Positions 25,786 through 35,014 of a stretch of DNA of 64,000 nt are shown here, piece after piece (position 1 is the first letter of the stretch; each line of letters opens with the position of its first letter). Under the pieces are notes generated by a model. That model was given only the letters and a program-made list of their open reading frames with translations. It ran no database searches and was not told where the DNA came from. The position numbers were made by a program, and so were the translations under genes. The stretch comes from Salinivibrio sp. ES.052 (lineage in GTDB: Bacteria > Pseudomonadota > Gammaproteobacteria > Enterobacterales > Vibrionaceae): NCBI RefSeq assembly GCF_900141775.1, contig NZ_FSRI01000001.1:652251-716250 (forward strand), in the 5' to 3' direction.

Positions 25786-26208
25786 ATGTCAATGGCTTAT
25801 TCTCAAGCAAGCTGCCTATGCGGTGCAGTAAAAATCACCGCCGAAAATGTAAACCCCAACTTCACAGTTTGTCACTGCCAATCATGTCGCGGCTGGGGTG
25901 GTGCGCCATTTTTTGCGGTGAAGTGTGGAACACAAGTCACCTTTGAGGGTGATGAAAAGATAAAAATGTACCCATCATCGTCGTGGGCGTCACGTGGTTT
26001 TTGTACTGAGTGTGGCACGCATTTGTTTTATAAATTCAAAGAAACTGGTGAGTACAATATGCCAGTAGGCTTGTTCCCTGATCTTGAAGGCCTAGAAATG
26101 GAGATGCAGTATTTCAGTGACATGCGCCCCAGTTACTATTGCTTTTCCAACCAAACGAAGGAAATGACTACTGCAGAAATCATGGCCTATTTTGCCGACA
26201 AGGTGTAA
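25786..26208 (+). CDS. GFA (glutathione-dependent formaldehyde-activating)-family protein
   Basis: A 140-residue zinc-binding beta-tent protein. The ligand set is complete: CLCGAV near residue 10-15, CHCQSC near 34-39, and CTECGTHLF near 72-80. Proteins of this family either join glutathione to formaldehyde or handle other small thiol-reactive compounds; most are uncharacterised. AAGGA lies upstream of the first ATG; an ATG two codons later is an alternative. Confidence 0.85.
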   Translation: MSMAYSQASCLCGAVKITAENVNPNFTVCHCQSCRGWGGAPFFAVKCGTQVTFEGDEKIKMYPSSSWASRGFCTECGTHLFYKFKETGEYNMPVGLFPDLEGLEMEMQYFSDMRPSYYCFSNQTKEMTTAEIMAYFADKV

Positions 26209-26342
26209 CTCAGGTTCACAAGGATGGCAGTGGGTAGCGAGGCACTGGCCCAGACAGCCGGACTGGCTTGGGCACACGGATGTTAGAAATCCCGCGACGG
26301 TTGAGGTAGCATTGCCGACTTTTTCAGCGGTGAGAGGCATTT

Positions 26343-27695
26343 ATGTATATCGGCTTTGACTATGGTACAGCCAATTGTTCGGTGGCGAAAATTGAAAACG
26401 GTCAGCCGACGCTGTTACGTCTGGAAGGGGATAGCACGTTTATTCCTTCCTCCCTTGCCGCACCTACGCGCGAATCGGTGTCTGAGTATCTGTTTCGTCA
26501 TCGGGGCATCAAGCCGCTAGATACGATTGGCGAGCAGGTGTTGCGCCGCGCTATCCATGTAAACCGAGAGGAAAGCATTGAACTTGAGGCGGAGGACATG
26601 GCGTTTGGTCAAGCGGCGCTCGATCGCTATCTCGATGATCCGCGCGATATGTACTACGTGAAATCGCCTAAATCTTTCCTTGGCGCGTCAGGTTTACGTG
26701 ATGCCCAACTGCGCTTTTTTGAGGACCTAGTATGCGCAATGATGGACAACATCAAAACGCAAGCCGAACACCAAACCCAACAGAGTATTCATGATGCGGT
26801 GATCGGTCGGCCTATCAACTTTCAAGGCCGTGGAGGCGAGACGGCAAACCGCCAAGCCGAAGGTATTTTGCTCAATGCGGCTAAGCGGGCAGGCTTTAAA
26901 CAGATTGAATTTCAGTTTGAGCCAGTCGCTGCCGGCTTAGATTATGAAGCGACACTGAGCGAAGACCAAATTGTTCTGGTGGTCGATATCGGTGGGGGAA
27001 CCACAGACTGTTCGTTGATTGAGATGGGACCATCATGGCGCGGTAGTCGCGATCGCAGTGCAAGTTTATTAGCGCATAAAGGCCAGCGTATTGGCGGCAA
27101 TGACTTAGATATTGCGTTGGCATTCAAACAAATGATGTTCCCGTTTGGGATGGGCAGCAAAATGGAATCTGGCATTGAGATGCCGATTACGCAGTTTTCC
27201 AACCCTATCGCGATTAACAACGTGCAAGCACAAAACGATTTCTATGCGTTTGAAAATTTGGCTGTGCTCAAAGGGCTGCACAAGCAAGCGCAAGAGCCAC
27301 ATAAACTGGCCCGTTTGCTTGAGGTCTATTACGAATCACTGGGGCACAACATTGTCCGTCGTGCGGAAGAGGCAAAGATCGCGTTGTCGGATCAAGCCGC
27401 TTACCGAGCGGGTATTAAGCTGTTCTCAGAGCGTGTGGACGTTGATATATCGCGCGATAACATGATTGATGCGATTGAGGCGCCCAAACGTAAGATGGTC
27501 GCCTTAGTTCACGATGTGGTCGCTCAGGCTGGTGTAAAGCCTGACGTGATTTTTATGACAGGTGGCTCGGCACGCTCGCCCTTCTTGCGGGAAGCTGTAC
27601 AAGCAGAGTTACCGAACATACCTGTGGTGAGTGGCGACTACTTTGGCTCAGTCACCGCAGGCTTAGCGCGTTGGGCGGAAGTTTGCTTTAAGTAA
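26343..27695 (+). CDS. yegD: YegD-like Hsp70-family chaperone
   Basis: A 450-residue actin-fold ATPase of the YegD subgroup. The phosphate-1 motif IGFDYGTANCSVA is at residues 3-15, phosphate-2 VVDIGGGTTDCSLI near 217-230, and the adenosine motif IFMTGGSARSPFLREAV near 402-418. The DnaK-type substrate-binding lid is absent, as in YegD. GAGAGGC lies before the ATG. The cellular role of YegD is poorly defined. Confidence 0.9.
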   Translation: MYIGFDYGTANCSVAKIENGQPTLLRLEGDSTFIPSSLAAPTRESVSEYLFRHRGIKPLDTIGEQVLRRAIHVNREESIELEAEDMAFGQAALDRYLDDPRDMYYVKSPKSFLGASGLRDAQLRFFEDLVCAMMDNIKTQAEHQTQQSIHDAVIGRPINFQGRGGETANRQAEGILLNAAKRAGFKQIEFQFEPVAAGLDYEATLSEDQIVLVVDIGGGTTDCSLIEMGPSWRGSRDRSASLLAHKGQRIGGNDLDIALAFKQMMFPFGMGSKMESGIEMPITQFSNPIAINNVQAQNDFYAFENLAVLKGLHKQAQEPHKLARLLEVYYESLGHNIVRRAEEAKIALSDQAAYRAGIKLFSERVDVDISRDNMIDAIEAPKRKMVALVHDVVAQAGVKPDVIFMTGGSARSPFLREAVQAELPNIPVVSGDYFGSVTAGLARWAEVCFK

Positions 27696-27739
27696 GCCTA
27701 ATGGCCGTTTCGGCTCGTTCGAAACATTAAGGAATAACT

Positions 27740-28297
27740 ATGATTCAGGATGAAATAAACGGACAACACTTGCCTTTGCAGCAGGCATTGATTGAATCGG
27801 CCTGCGCCGCGTTTGCGTCAGAACAGGATGTGATCGCGGCAGTATTGGTCGGATCTCTCGCCGCGGGCAAAGGCGATCGCGTGTCCGATGCGGATATTGT
27901 CGTGTTTACACAGCACGGCTTTCATCGTTCTGCAGCGTCATGTTTTGCGCGCTTTGAGGCCGGAAAAGACATTTTCTATTTCTTGTCCGGTGATCACAAT
28001 GAACAGGCGATGTTTAAAAAATATATTTTCACGGACCTAACCAGTGCCGAAATCCATTGTTTGGACGTGAGCGAGCCATTTCAGCTCTCAACGCCCTTTG
28101 CCGTTTTGTTTGATAAAGCGGGGATCATTCCAGCGCGAGTGACCGATGAGCCAGCCCCAAAGCACGAGAACTTTCCTGTTTACACTAGCGGCGATCAGGG
28201 GCTGATTTGGGAGCTGTTTGATTGCATAAAATGGCTGAGCCGAGGGCAATACGATTTAGCCAAAAGCTACTTGAAAAGGCTTGCTGAGCAACTGTAG
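27740..28297 (+). CDS. Nucleotidyltransferase-domain protein
   Basis: A 185-residue protein with the pol-beta nucleotidyltransferase motif LVGSLAAGKGDRVSDADIVV at residues 34-53 (Gly-Ser and Asp-x-Asp). FHRSAASCFARFEAGKDIFYF and a predicted four-helix C-terminus follow. AAGGAAT precedes the ATG. Possibly an aminoglycoside-type or unknown-substrate transferase. No HEPN partner is adjacent, so a MNT-HEPN toxin pair is not supported. Confidence 0.7.
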   Translation: MIQDEINGQHLPLQQALIESACAAFASEQDVIAAVLVGSLAAGKGDRVSDADIVVFTQHGFHRSAASCFARFEAGKDIFYFLSGDHNEQAMFKKYIFTDLTSAEIHCLDVSEPFQLSTPFAVLFDKAGIIPARVTDEPAPKHENFPVYTSGDQGLIWELFDCIKWLSRGQYDLAKSYLKRLAEQL

Positions 28298-28340
28298 CTG
28301 GGCGAGTGCCTATGTCACAGGGCGGGGCGTCGTTTCTCAC

Positions 28341-30122
28341 TCAAGATATTTGGCTTTGCCTTTGCTTAATATGCTCAGCGCTTTTTTGATTTTGTAACCA
28401 TTCAACAAATTGGTTTTCCGGCATCGGCTTGGCGTAATAAAAGCCCTGGGCAATGTGAACGCCTAATTTTTTCAAATAATTGGCTTGATCCGCGTTTTCG
28501 ACGCCTTCTGCAATCGTCTGTAACTGAAAGGTTTTTGCAAGCCAGATGATGCTTTTAGTGATGGCAACATCATTTTCGCTGGTCAGGATGCTGTTGATGA
28601 ATGAGCGATCGATCTTAAGAATTGAAATGGGCAATGTGTGTAAATAACTCAACGAGGAATAACCCGTACCAAAATCATCAACTGCAATATTGATCCCGCG
28701 TTGACGAAGATGGCTTAGCTTTTCAAGGTTTTGTGACTTTGAATGAAAGAACACCCCCTCGGTTATCTCTAGCTCTAAGTTAGGAGGGGGGATTTGATTC
28801 TTTTTTAAAATATCATCAATGAAGCTGACAAAGTCATCTTCTTCCACATCACACGCGGTCACATTGACTGCCACGCGTTCAATGCCTAACGCCTGTTCTT
28901 TCCAACGTGCCATGGTTTCACATGCCTGAATGATCACCCATCTGTCAATTTGTGTAATGAGCCCCGTTTTCTCTGCGATTGGAATGAAGTCCCCCGGTGA
29001 GACGAGGTTACCATTAGGTAACCGCCAACGAACCAACGCCTCGACACTCTTTACTTCACCCGTCGCAAAGTCTATTTGCGGTTGGTACCAAAGCTCAAAT
29101 TGCTCTTTGGTTATCGCTTGTCGTAGCAGTGTTTCAGTCCGAATATAGCGCAGGGCATCCTTTTGGAGTCGTCTTGAATAGAAATGGGGGACGTTTGCTT
29201 CTGTATGTTCAATGGCGTTAATCGCGGCATCGAGTAGTTGGCGGGTATTGACGGCATCGTCTGGGTAATGGCTGACCCCGATAGCGATATCAATATGGAT
29301 CAGATCATGTTCAATATTGACTGGCGCACTAATGGTATGAATCATCTGTTGGCAGACGGATAAAGTGTGAGTCAAGCTATGATGCCCCGGTGGTGTCACC
29401 AGGCACCAGGTATCTGTGGTAAGGCGAAAGAGTCTATCGTTGTCTGTCACTGCCCTGACTGCTCGTTGAGAGCATATCACCGCGGCTTGATCGAGCCCAG
29501 AATGCCCGAAAGATTTAAAAACCTGATCGAGGCTTATCGAGAAAACAACCACATAAACAGGTTGATTCAATACTGACGCCGCGAGAATGGTGTCGGTGAG
29601 ATGCTCAATGCAACGCTGTTCATTGGGTAAGCCGGTTACCCTGTCATGAGTGGCGAGGTAATAGAGCTTATCTCGTTGACTAATGGCTAAAAAACGCGCC
29701 CTAAGAAGCATCACCACGCGTTCCATAAACTCCACTTTATCAATGGGCATGGTAATAAATTCATCCACCAGTGCCAGGTAAGGGCGAAGTTTGTGTTTGA
29801 GATCGCGCTTAGAGATCATGAGCATAACAGGCAACAGTGTGGGCTCGCATCGGCTCTTTTTGTCTTGCAATGCGTCTTTATATTGCTCGAGAGAGGGGAT
29901 ATCGATGATCGCAAGATCAAACTCGATATTGTCTATGTCACTTGGATTTTCATAAATTTGGAAGTTGCTGCTCAGTTGTTCGCGCAGTAGCGCCAAGTTG
30001 TTAGGGTTATGGATAGCCAATAAAACGTTGGCACCCTGAATACGCTGGAACCCATCATCTTTGCGTTCAGCTGCCTGATCGGGACTTACCATTACTGGCA
30101 ACGTTCTAACCGTACTGGTCAT
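28341..30122 (-). CDS. Receiver / degenerate GGDEF / EAL phosphodiesterase
   Basis: A 593-residue c-di-GMP-related protein. Residues ~30-150 form a receiver-like domain with the likely phospho-acceptor in LAIIDIPS. Residues ~160-325 are a GGDEF domain whose active-site loop reads FRLTTDTW, so cyclase activity should be lost. Residues ~335-580 are an EAL domain with EALVRW (about 357), NVTACDVEED, the metal-binding ELEITEG, and DDFGTGYSS (about 485) intact, so it should hydrolyse c-di-GMP to pGpG. It is last of three genes and begins 2 bases after the receiver gene ends. Confidence 0.88.
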   Translation of the reverse strand: MTSTVRTLPVMVSPDQAAERKDDGFQRIQGANVLLAIHNPNNLALLREQLSSNFQIYENPSDIDNIEFDLAIIDIPSLEQYKDALQDKKSRCEPTLLPVMLMISKRDLKHKLRPYLALVDEFITMPIDKVEFMERVVMLLRARFLAISQRDKLYYLATHDRVTGLPNEQRCIEHLTDTILAASVLNQPVYVVVFSISLDQVFKSFGHSGLDQAAVICSQRAVRAVTDNDRLFRLTTDTWCLVTPPGHHSLTHTLSVCQQMIHTISAPVNIEHDLIHIDIAIGVSHYPDDAVNTRQLLDAAINAIEHTEANVPHFYSRRLQKDALRYIRTETLLRQAITKEQFELWYQPQIDFATGEVKSVEALVRWRLPNGNLVSPGDFIPIAEKTGLITQIDRWVIIQACETMARWKEQALGIERVAVNVTACDVEEDDFVSFIDDILKKNQIPPPNLELEITEGVFFHSKSQNLEKLSHLRQRGINIAVDDFGTGYSSLSYLHTLPISILKIDRSFINSILTSENDVAITKSIIWLAKTFQLQTIAEGVENADQANYLKKLGVHIAQGFYYAKPMPENQFVEWLQNQKSAEHIKQRQSQIS

Positions 30123-30124
30123 CG

Positions 30125-30526
30125 TTACGCCTCACTTGTAAAACCAGCTATCAGCTGCATTAAGGCTTTTTTAGCGACCGGTTTTTGCATGACGCTGACC
30201 GCGCCATATTGAGTCGCATGGCTGGAGCGTGTCAGCATTTCTTGCGGTGAGAGAACAATGAATGCAGTGTTCATGTGTTGCAGTTTTTCGCACAAACGCC
30301 ACACGTTCGAGCCAAAGCCGCTAGTGTCGACGAGTGCAAGTTTTTTACCTGCAATCGCTGCTGCCGCCTGCATGTCGGCTTCGCTATTGAGAGGCCGACA
30401 GTGGTAACCCGCGTCTTCAAGAGAGGCAGCCAACACTTTTTGATTCCCTGGCGACTTGACACATAATAAAATAGTCAATGGTTCTGAGCTTTGGTTTGTC
30501 ACCTCTCTTACCTCATTCTTTATCAA
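30125..30526 (-). CDS. Stand-alone receiver-like domain protein, degenerate
   Basis: A 133-residue protein with the CheY-like fold pattern. The likely phosphorylation Asp is in LALVDTSGFG (about residue 67). The Lys is in SVMQKPVAKKAL and a Ser/Thr precedes it (FIVLSP). The acidic pair normally after strand 1 is missing (LLCVKSPGN), so metal binding and phosphorylation may be impaired. It overlaps the KaiC-like gene by 4 bases and may be its dedicated output partner. Confidence 0.72.
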   Translation of the reverse strand: MIKNEVREVTNQSSEPLTILLCVKSPGNQKVLAASLEDAGYHCRPLNSEADMQAAAAIAGKKLALVDTSGFGSNVWRLCEKLQHMNTAFIVLSPQEMLTRSSHATQYGAVSVMQKPVAKKALMQLIAGFTSEA

Positions 30527-31902
30527 ATGGTGATTGCTTGTACCTTTTTCGGGCCGATAAGATATTGGTGAGGCTTGCGGTCAAAATCACTCAATCGTTT
30601 TTTCATCACCGAAATCTGCGAGTGAGTCGTGTCGTTTGCGTAGTATGACAGTGAGATAATCGTATCCGACAAGTAACTGATGCCTTTTTCAGAAATGCTG
30701 TCTTCGCCGTAAAGCGCAAACGTCTCATTTACCAGGATCACCGAGACATTGATCCTCGATAAGCCTTTGGCTAAGGCATGTAGGCGGTTTTGGATTGATT
30801 CTTCGCGCAACGTCAGTTTAAAACCGGCTGTGCTATCAAGCACCACTAGGCGAGTGTTATTTTGAACAACATCCTTGTACACCTTAGCTGCAAACTCATC
30901 GGCTAAATATTGCAAAGGCTCGATCTGTTCGATGGTTAAACATCCTGCCTCCGCTTGGTGTTGCAGTGTGATGTTGAGTTGTCGTGCCCGGTGGAGATAT
31001 GAGGAGATTTCTTCCTCGAACAGGTAGATATTTACGTGACCTAGGCTATGGCTATATTGCTCGGCAATACAGCTGCTTAAGGTCGACTTTCCAATCCCTG
31101 AGGGGCCAGTAATCATGGTCACTGTGCCCATCTCTAGCCCACCGCCAAGCAGGTTATCGATAGATGCAATACCCGTCGAGATGGGTTCAAACCGTCCTGG
31201 TACCAGCTCTTCGTTGGGAGGAAGTGGCCGAGGGAACACTTCAACCCCATGAGCGCCATTGCGCATCTGGTGAGAGCCTTTTAAGAAATCAGAGCCGCGA
31301 AACTTTTCAACGCAAATTTCTTGTCCCATCGGGGTTTGGCTAAGCGAGATGACGCCATCCGATAAGAATCTTAAATCATCATCGGGTGAGGAGTCGCTAT
31401 GCTCAGAGGTAAACAAAACGGTGGCGCCGCGTTCGGTGAGGTAATTGATAAACGACAGTACTTCTTTGCGATATTGAAAAACATCCGCGGTAAGAAAGCG
31501 TAGATGAGTAAAGGAGTCGACAAAAACTCGAGTCGGTTTGAGTGCCTCAATGGTCTCGACAATGGCTTTGGTGACCGGCTCATGTTCGACGTCACTGGAG
31601 GCGAATATATCGTAGGACTCGTGCTCCCTAAAAAAAGAGTCGTCTGGCGCTAGGCTGAGAAAAGCAATGTTTGAGACGTCAATGCCAATCGCTGTCGCAT
31701 TGGTTTTTAGCTGCTCTTCAGCTTCCTGAAAACCGATAAACAAGCTATCGCCTTCTCTTGAAGCTGCAGACAGAAACTGCAAGCCTGTCGTCGTTTTGCC
31801 TAAACCTGGCCCGCCTCTCACCAATACTGCCGTTGAAGGGAGGAGGCCGCCATTGAGGACTTGATCAAGCCCAGGAATACCTGAGGAGACTCTCTCTTTC
31901 AT
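30523..31902 (-). CDS. KaiC-like double-domain RecA-superfamily ATPase
   Basis: A 459-residue protein with two KaiC/RadA-type ATPase domains. The first has Walker A GGPGLGKTT at residues 30-38 and the catalytic acidic pair in GFQEAEEQL. The second has ITGPSGIGKSTL at about 262-273, the acidic cluster in LFEEEISSYLHRA, and Walker B RLVVLDSTAGF. It is about 60 residues shorter than cyanobacterial KaiC and lacks the C-terminal KaiA-binding tail. No kaiA or kaiB lies alongside. It heads an operon with a receiver and an EAL protein, suggesting it gates c-di-GMP turnover. Confidence 0.88.
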   Translation of the reverse strand: MKERVSSGIPGLDQVLNGGLLPSTAVLVRGGPGLGKTTTGLQFLSAASREGDSLFIGFQEAEEQLKTNATAIGIDVSNIAFLSLAPDDSFFREHESYDIFASSDVEHEPVTKAIVETIEALKPTRVFVDSFTHLRFLTADVFQYRKEVLSFINYLTERGATVLFTSEHSDSSPDDDLRFLSDGVISLSQTPMGQEICVEKFRGSDFLKGSHQMRNGAHGVEVFPRPLPPNEELVPGRFEPISTGIASIDNLLGGGLEMGTVTMITGPSGIGKSTLSSCIAEQYSHSLGHVNIYLFEEEISSYLHRARQLNITLQHQAEAGCLTIEQIEPLQYLADEFAAKVYKDVVQNNTRLVVLDSTAGFKLTLREESIQNRLHALAKGLSRINVSVILVNETFALYGEDSISEKGISYLSDTIISLSYYANDTTHSQISVMKKRLSDFDRKPHQYLIGPKKVQAITI

Positions 31903-32183
31903 GTCGCTTCCCCTATTGTATTTATTTTTTATACCTAACCTGCCCAGAAATGCACCCTTTTAAGGTGCTTTTAGGCATTACCGTCTAAAAAGGTAGTAGA
32001 GGTACACGCAACTGTCATGGCAGGTGTAAGGAAAAGCAGTATTTCCGTCTCAAAACGACCAGAATGCAGTACGCTGTGCGTTTGAGCGCGGGCCGTATAC
32101 GATTGCCTGTGTTACTACCGTCTGCGATGATGATGCCCGTCTAAACTGCAAAAAAACGGTGTGCATGTTGAAAGGAGAACTGC

Positions 32184-32558
32184 TTGGATCACTCTACATT
32201 TAATCAATACTGCCGCGCGTTTACGGCCGCGACACATGTGGTGCAGTGGGGCAACTCAGACGTCTGGAAAGTGGGTGGGAAAGTCTTCGCCATTGGCACC
32301 CGCAGTAAAAGCGGTCAACCGGCGTTTACCTTCAAAACCTCGCCGATAAATTATGCCTTTTTGTGCGATCTTGAAGGTTACGTACCGGCGCCGTATTTTG
32401 CTAACCGGGGTATGAAATGGATTCAACAAACTCACACCACCGGGGAGCTTGATGAAGACTTAACGTACTATGTGGCGCAATCGTATCAGCTTGTTTGTCA
32501 GGGCTTGAGCAAAGCGAAACGAGCCGAGCTCGGCGTCGAAGAGAAAAGTCGTCGTTGA
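32184..32558 (+). CDS. MmcQ/YjbR-family protein
   Basis: A 124-residue protein of the YjbR (double-wing CyaY-like fold) family: VVQWGNSDVWKVGGKVFAIG at the N-terminus, PYFANRGMKWIQ in the middle, and a C-terminal helix YYVAQSYQLVCQGLSK. Members bind DNA or act as small partner proteins; function is unsettled. Translation starts at TTG 32184 behind AAAGGAG, with no better ATG in frame. Confidence 0.8.
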   Translation: MDHSTFNQYCRAFTAATHVVQWGNSDVWKVGGKVFAIGTRSKSGQPAFTFKTSPINYAFLCDLEGYVPAPYFANRGMKWIQQTHTTGELDEDLTYYVAQSYQLVCQGLSKAKRAELGVEEKSRR

Positions 32559-32639
32559 CTGTCGGTAGGCAAGCAGCACAGATTTGGCAAACATCCGCAA
32601 TAATAGGAACCCACCTACGCGAACACTTCCGTATTTTGA

Positions 32640-33023
32640 TTAGAAATCATGCACCAAGGTGGGGGTGTTGGCGCGAAATAGCTTGGTCAGGACAGATTTA
32701 TATTGCCAACCGAGTGTGAGCAATCGCCTCGCTAGGCAAAGGTTTTGGATGGTGGCGACTTCAATGCCACGATAGTGATGTGGGTGCGCCTGAATATAAT
32801 CGATAAACGCCGTCAGCACCCCTTGGCCGCGAACGCTGGGGGCAAATTGTAACGAGACAATCGCGAATCGCTGGCTACCAATAGGGCAGTGAACCAGACA
32901 ATAGCCGAGCGGGTGCTTGATAGCGGTGGAGAGCTCGGGAAAAGCGCGCGTCTGGTGACGTTGGGCTAATCGGTCATAGCCTTGGCATAGGTGGTCAAGT
33001 AATTGCCGAGCGTTATCATCCAT
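32640..33023 (-). CDS. GNAT-like protein
   Basis: A 127-residue protein with a partly degenerate GNAT pattern: AIVSLQFAPSVRGQGVLTAF with the R-G-Q-G acetyl-CoA loop (about residues 65-84) and IQNLCLARRLLTLGW resembling motif B. The start at 33023 (MDDNARQLL) is chosen because the 64-codon upstream extension is not conserved-looking and overlaps the promoter of the divergent gene. Function unknown. Confidence 0.6.
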   Translation of the reverse strand: MDDNARQLLDHLCQGYDRLAQRHQTRAFPELSTAIKHPLGYCLVHCPIGSQRFAIVSLQFAPSVRGQGVLTAFIDYIQAHPHHYRGIEVATIQNLCLARRLLTLGWQYKSVLTKLFRANTPTLVHDF

Positions 33024-33209
33024 CGATGTGTCTCTGGAGAGGCCGAAACGTAGCCACCATATTAAAGACTTTATTTTTTCGAAAAACAGAAAGGTCCAAG
33101 CCACGTATTTGCCTCTTTTGGGCACAATAATCGCGCATAAATAGACCTTATGGCAGGCGCATGAACGCGTGCATATCAAGCAAAGCTGATAGGTTAAAAA
33201 AGGATTTTT

Positions 33210-33620
33210 ATGCAAGAGATAGAACAGTCACTTTATGATGCGGCGTTGGCGTTACTGCAAACCCGTTATCCTACGGGGTGGGGAGGCGCTGCTGCCGTCA
33301 GGCTAGCATCTGGTGACATTGTAACCAGTGTGGCGCCAGATGTGAAAAATGATGCACTATCGCTGTGTATGGAAGTCGGTGCCTATTTGGAAGCACACAA
33401 ACGCGATGAAGTTGTTACACATTCTTTATGTCTTTGTCGTGAGGACGAACATAGCCAAGTTTTGATACTTAGCCCTTGTGGCGTTTGTCAAGAACGCTTA
33501 GTGCATTGGGGCGGAGATGTAAAAGCCGCGATTTCTACGCCAGACAACCAGCTAGTTTTTAAAACTGTGCGCGAGCTCATGCCGCACCATTGGTCGTTAG
33601 TGAATGACGAGTTTTTATAA
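33210..33620 (+). CDS. Cytidine-deaminase-like protein
   Basis: A 136-residue protein with the zinc-binding set of the cytidine/blasticidin-S deaminase fold: LCMEVGAYLEAHKR (Cys and catalytic Glu, residues ~52-65) and ILSPCGVCQERL (~90-101). In standard Cdd the first motif is CAE; here it is CME. Length matches tetrameric-type deaminases. AAAAAGGA precedes the ATG. Nucleoside substrate is likely but not certain. Confidence 0.78.
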   Translation: MQEIEQSLYDAALALLQTRYPTGWGGAAAVRLASGDIVTSVAPDVKNDALSLCMEVGAYLEAHKRDEVVTHSLCLCREDEHSQVLILSPCGVCQERLVHWGGDVKAAISTPDNQLVFKTVRELMPHHWSLVNDEFL

Positions 33621-33702
33621 ATTTATCAATCATGTACATTACGTGCTGATTTTTTAACACGGACGTTTAACGATTACGACAATCAACAAGATTATTTCTG
33701 CG

Positions 33703-34921
33703 GTGGCGATGTATAAAGGATTGCACCGCAATATTTACTACGTTGCACTGGCCCGCATGATCCTCGGGATGGGCAATTTTATTATTCCTTTCCTCGTGTT
33801 GTTGTTTACCGATAAGCTCGGCTACTCCGCGTCGCTGGCGGGTACATTGGCGATGAGTATTACTGGCTTGTACCTGCTGGGGAGTTTTATTGGTGGCAAG
33901 CTTTCTGATTGGATAGGCCATAAAAACACCATGGTGGCGGGGGAATTTGTTGGTGCCATCTTGCTACTGGTGTGTGGGTTTGCGCCCGATGCCCCAGTGA
34001 TGGTGCCGGTGTTATTATTCGCTGCGTACTTTTTTATTGGTGTTGCGTTGCCGGCCAGTAATGCACTGGTGGCAGATTTATCTCATGCAGGTAATCGTGA
34101 TGCCGTGATGTCGCTTAGCTACCTTGCCTATAACTTGGGTTCAGCGATGGGCCCCATCTTGGCGGGTTATTTGTTTTGGCAGCACACTGAGTGGATTTTC
34201 TTTGGTAACGGGCTTGCCGTCTTGGTGGGTATTCTTGTCGTTGCCTTTTTGGTCAATGTGACCGAGCAAGCCGTCCCCGAGTCGGACTCTGAACTTGAGC
34301 GCGCGGTAGAAGGCAGTGTGTGGTCGGTGCTCGGTGCTTAAATCACGTCCTTATCTCATTGTGTTCACTTTGCTTTGCGGCATGCTTTGGTTTGCGTTGA
34401 ACCAAATGACGATGGCTAGCCCGCTTTATTTGAGTCATTTATTTGGCCAAGAAGGGCCCGTGCGTTTTGGTCAACTGATGACGTATGCGTGCGTGTTGGT
34501 GGTGATCATCACGCCGCTATTGCTCCGCGCCACATCTGGACACACCGAGACCATGGCGTTGGCCTATGCAGGACTTTTATTTGTGCTGGGGTATGGTCTT
34601 GTGATGTTGGCACCTACGATTCCCGTTCACTTTTTAGCGTGGTTTTTTCTTTCCGCCGCTGAAGTGTTGGTCCTCACCAAAGAGGGCGTGTATCTCGCGA
34701 ACAAGTCGCCGGCGAGCCATCGCGGTCGTATTCAAGGGGTATTGATCACGCTGCGTAGCTTATTGCTGATGCCAAGCTTTGTATTGATTGGCTATGTCAT
34801 CGATACGTTCGGTTATTCGGTGACTTGGTCGCTTGTTATCGCTATGACAATGTGTGCCAGCATCGGTATGCTTTTATTATCGATGCATGAGAAAACGCGC
34901 CTCGCGGCCACGTCGTCATAA
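33703..34921 (+). pseudogene. MFS transporter gene broken by a 7-bp tandem duplication
   Basis: Two overlapping frames together encode one 12-helix major-facilitator transporter of about 400 residues. The N-half (33703-34341, start GTG or the ATG at 33709) has the motif GKLSDWIGHKN; the C-half (from about 34324) is in the next frame. The switch point is TCGGTGC repeated twice in tandem (34324-34330 and 34331-34337). Removing one copy restores the continuous reading SVWSVLKSRPYL. Both halves are otherwise undamaged, so the break is recent or reversible. A drug- or sugar-efflux role is likely. Confidence 0.85.
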
Positions 34922-35014
34922 GATTGATGGCTTTGTGACCCATGCTGACTCATCATCCATACAGTTAAGGTAGGTTAAAAGGTATACCATCAATACACCT
35001 GTGTGGAGGTGAAT

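Noticed and set aside
27740-28297. MNT-HEPN toxin-antitoxin pair
   Set aside because: The nucleotidyltransferase-like gene has no adjacent HEPN-like partner.
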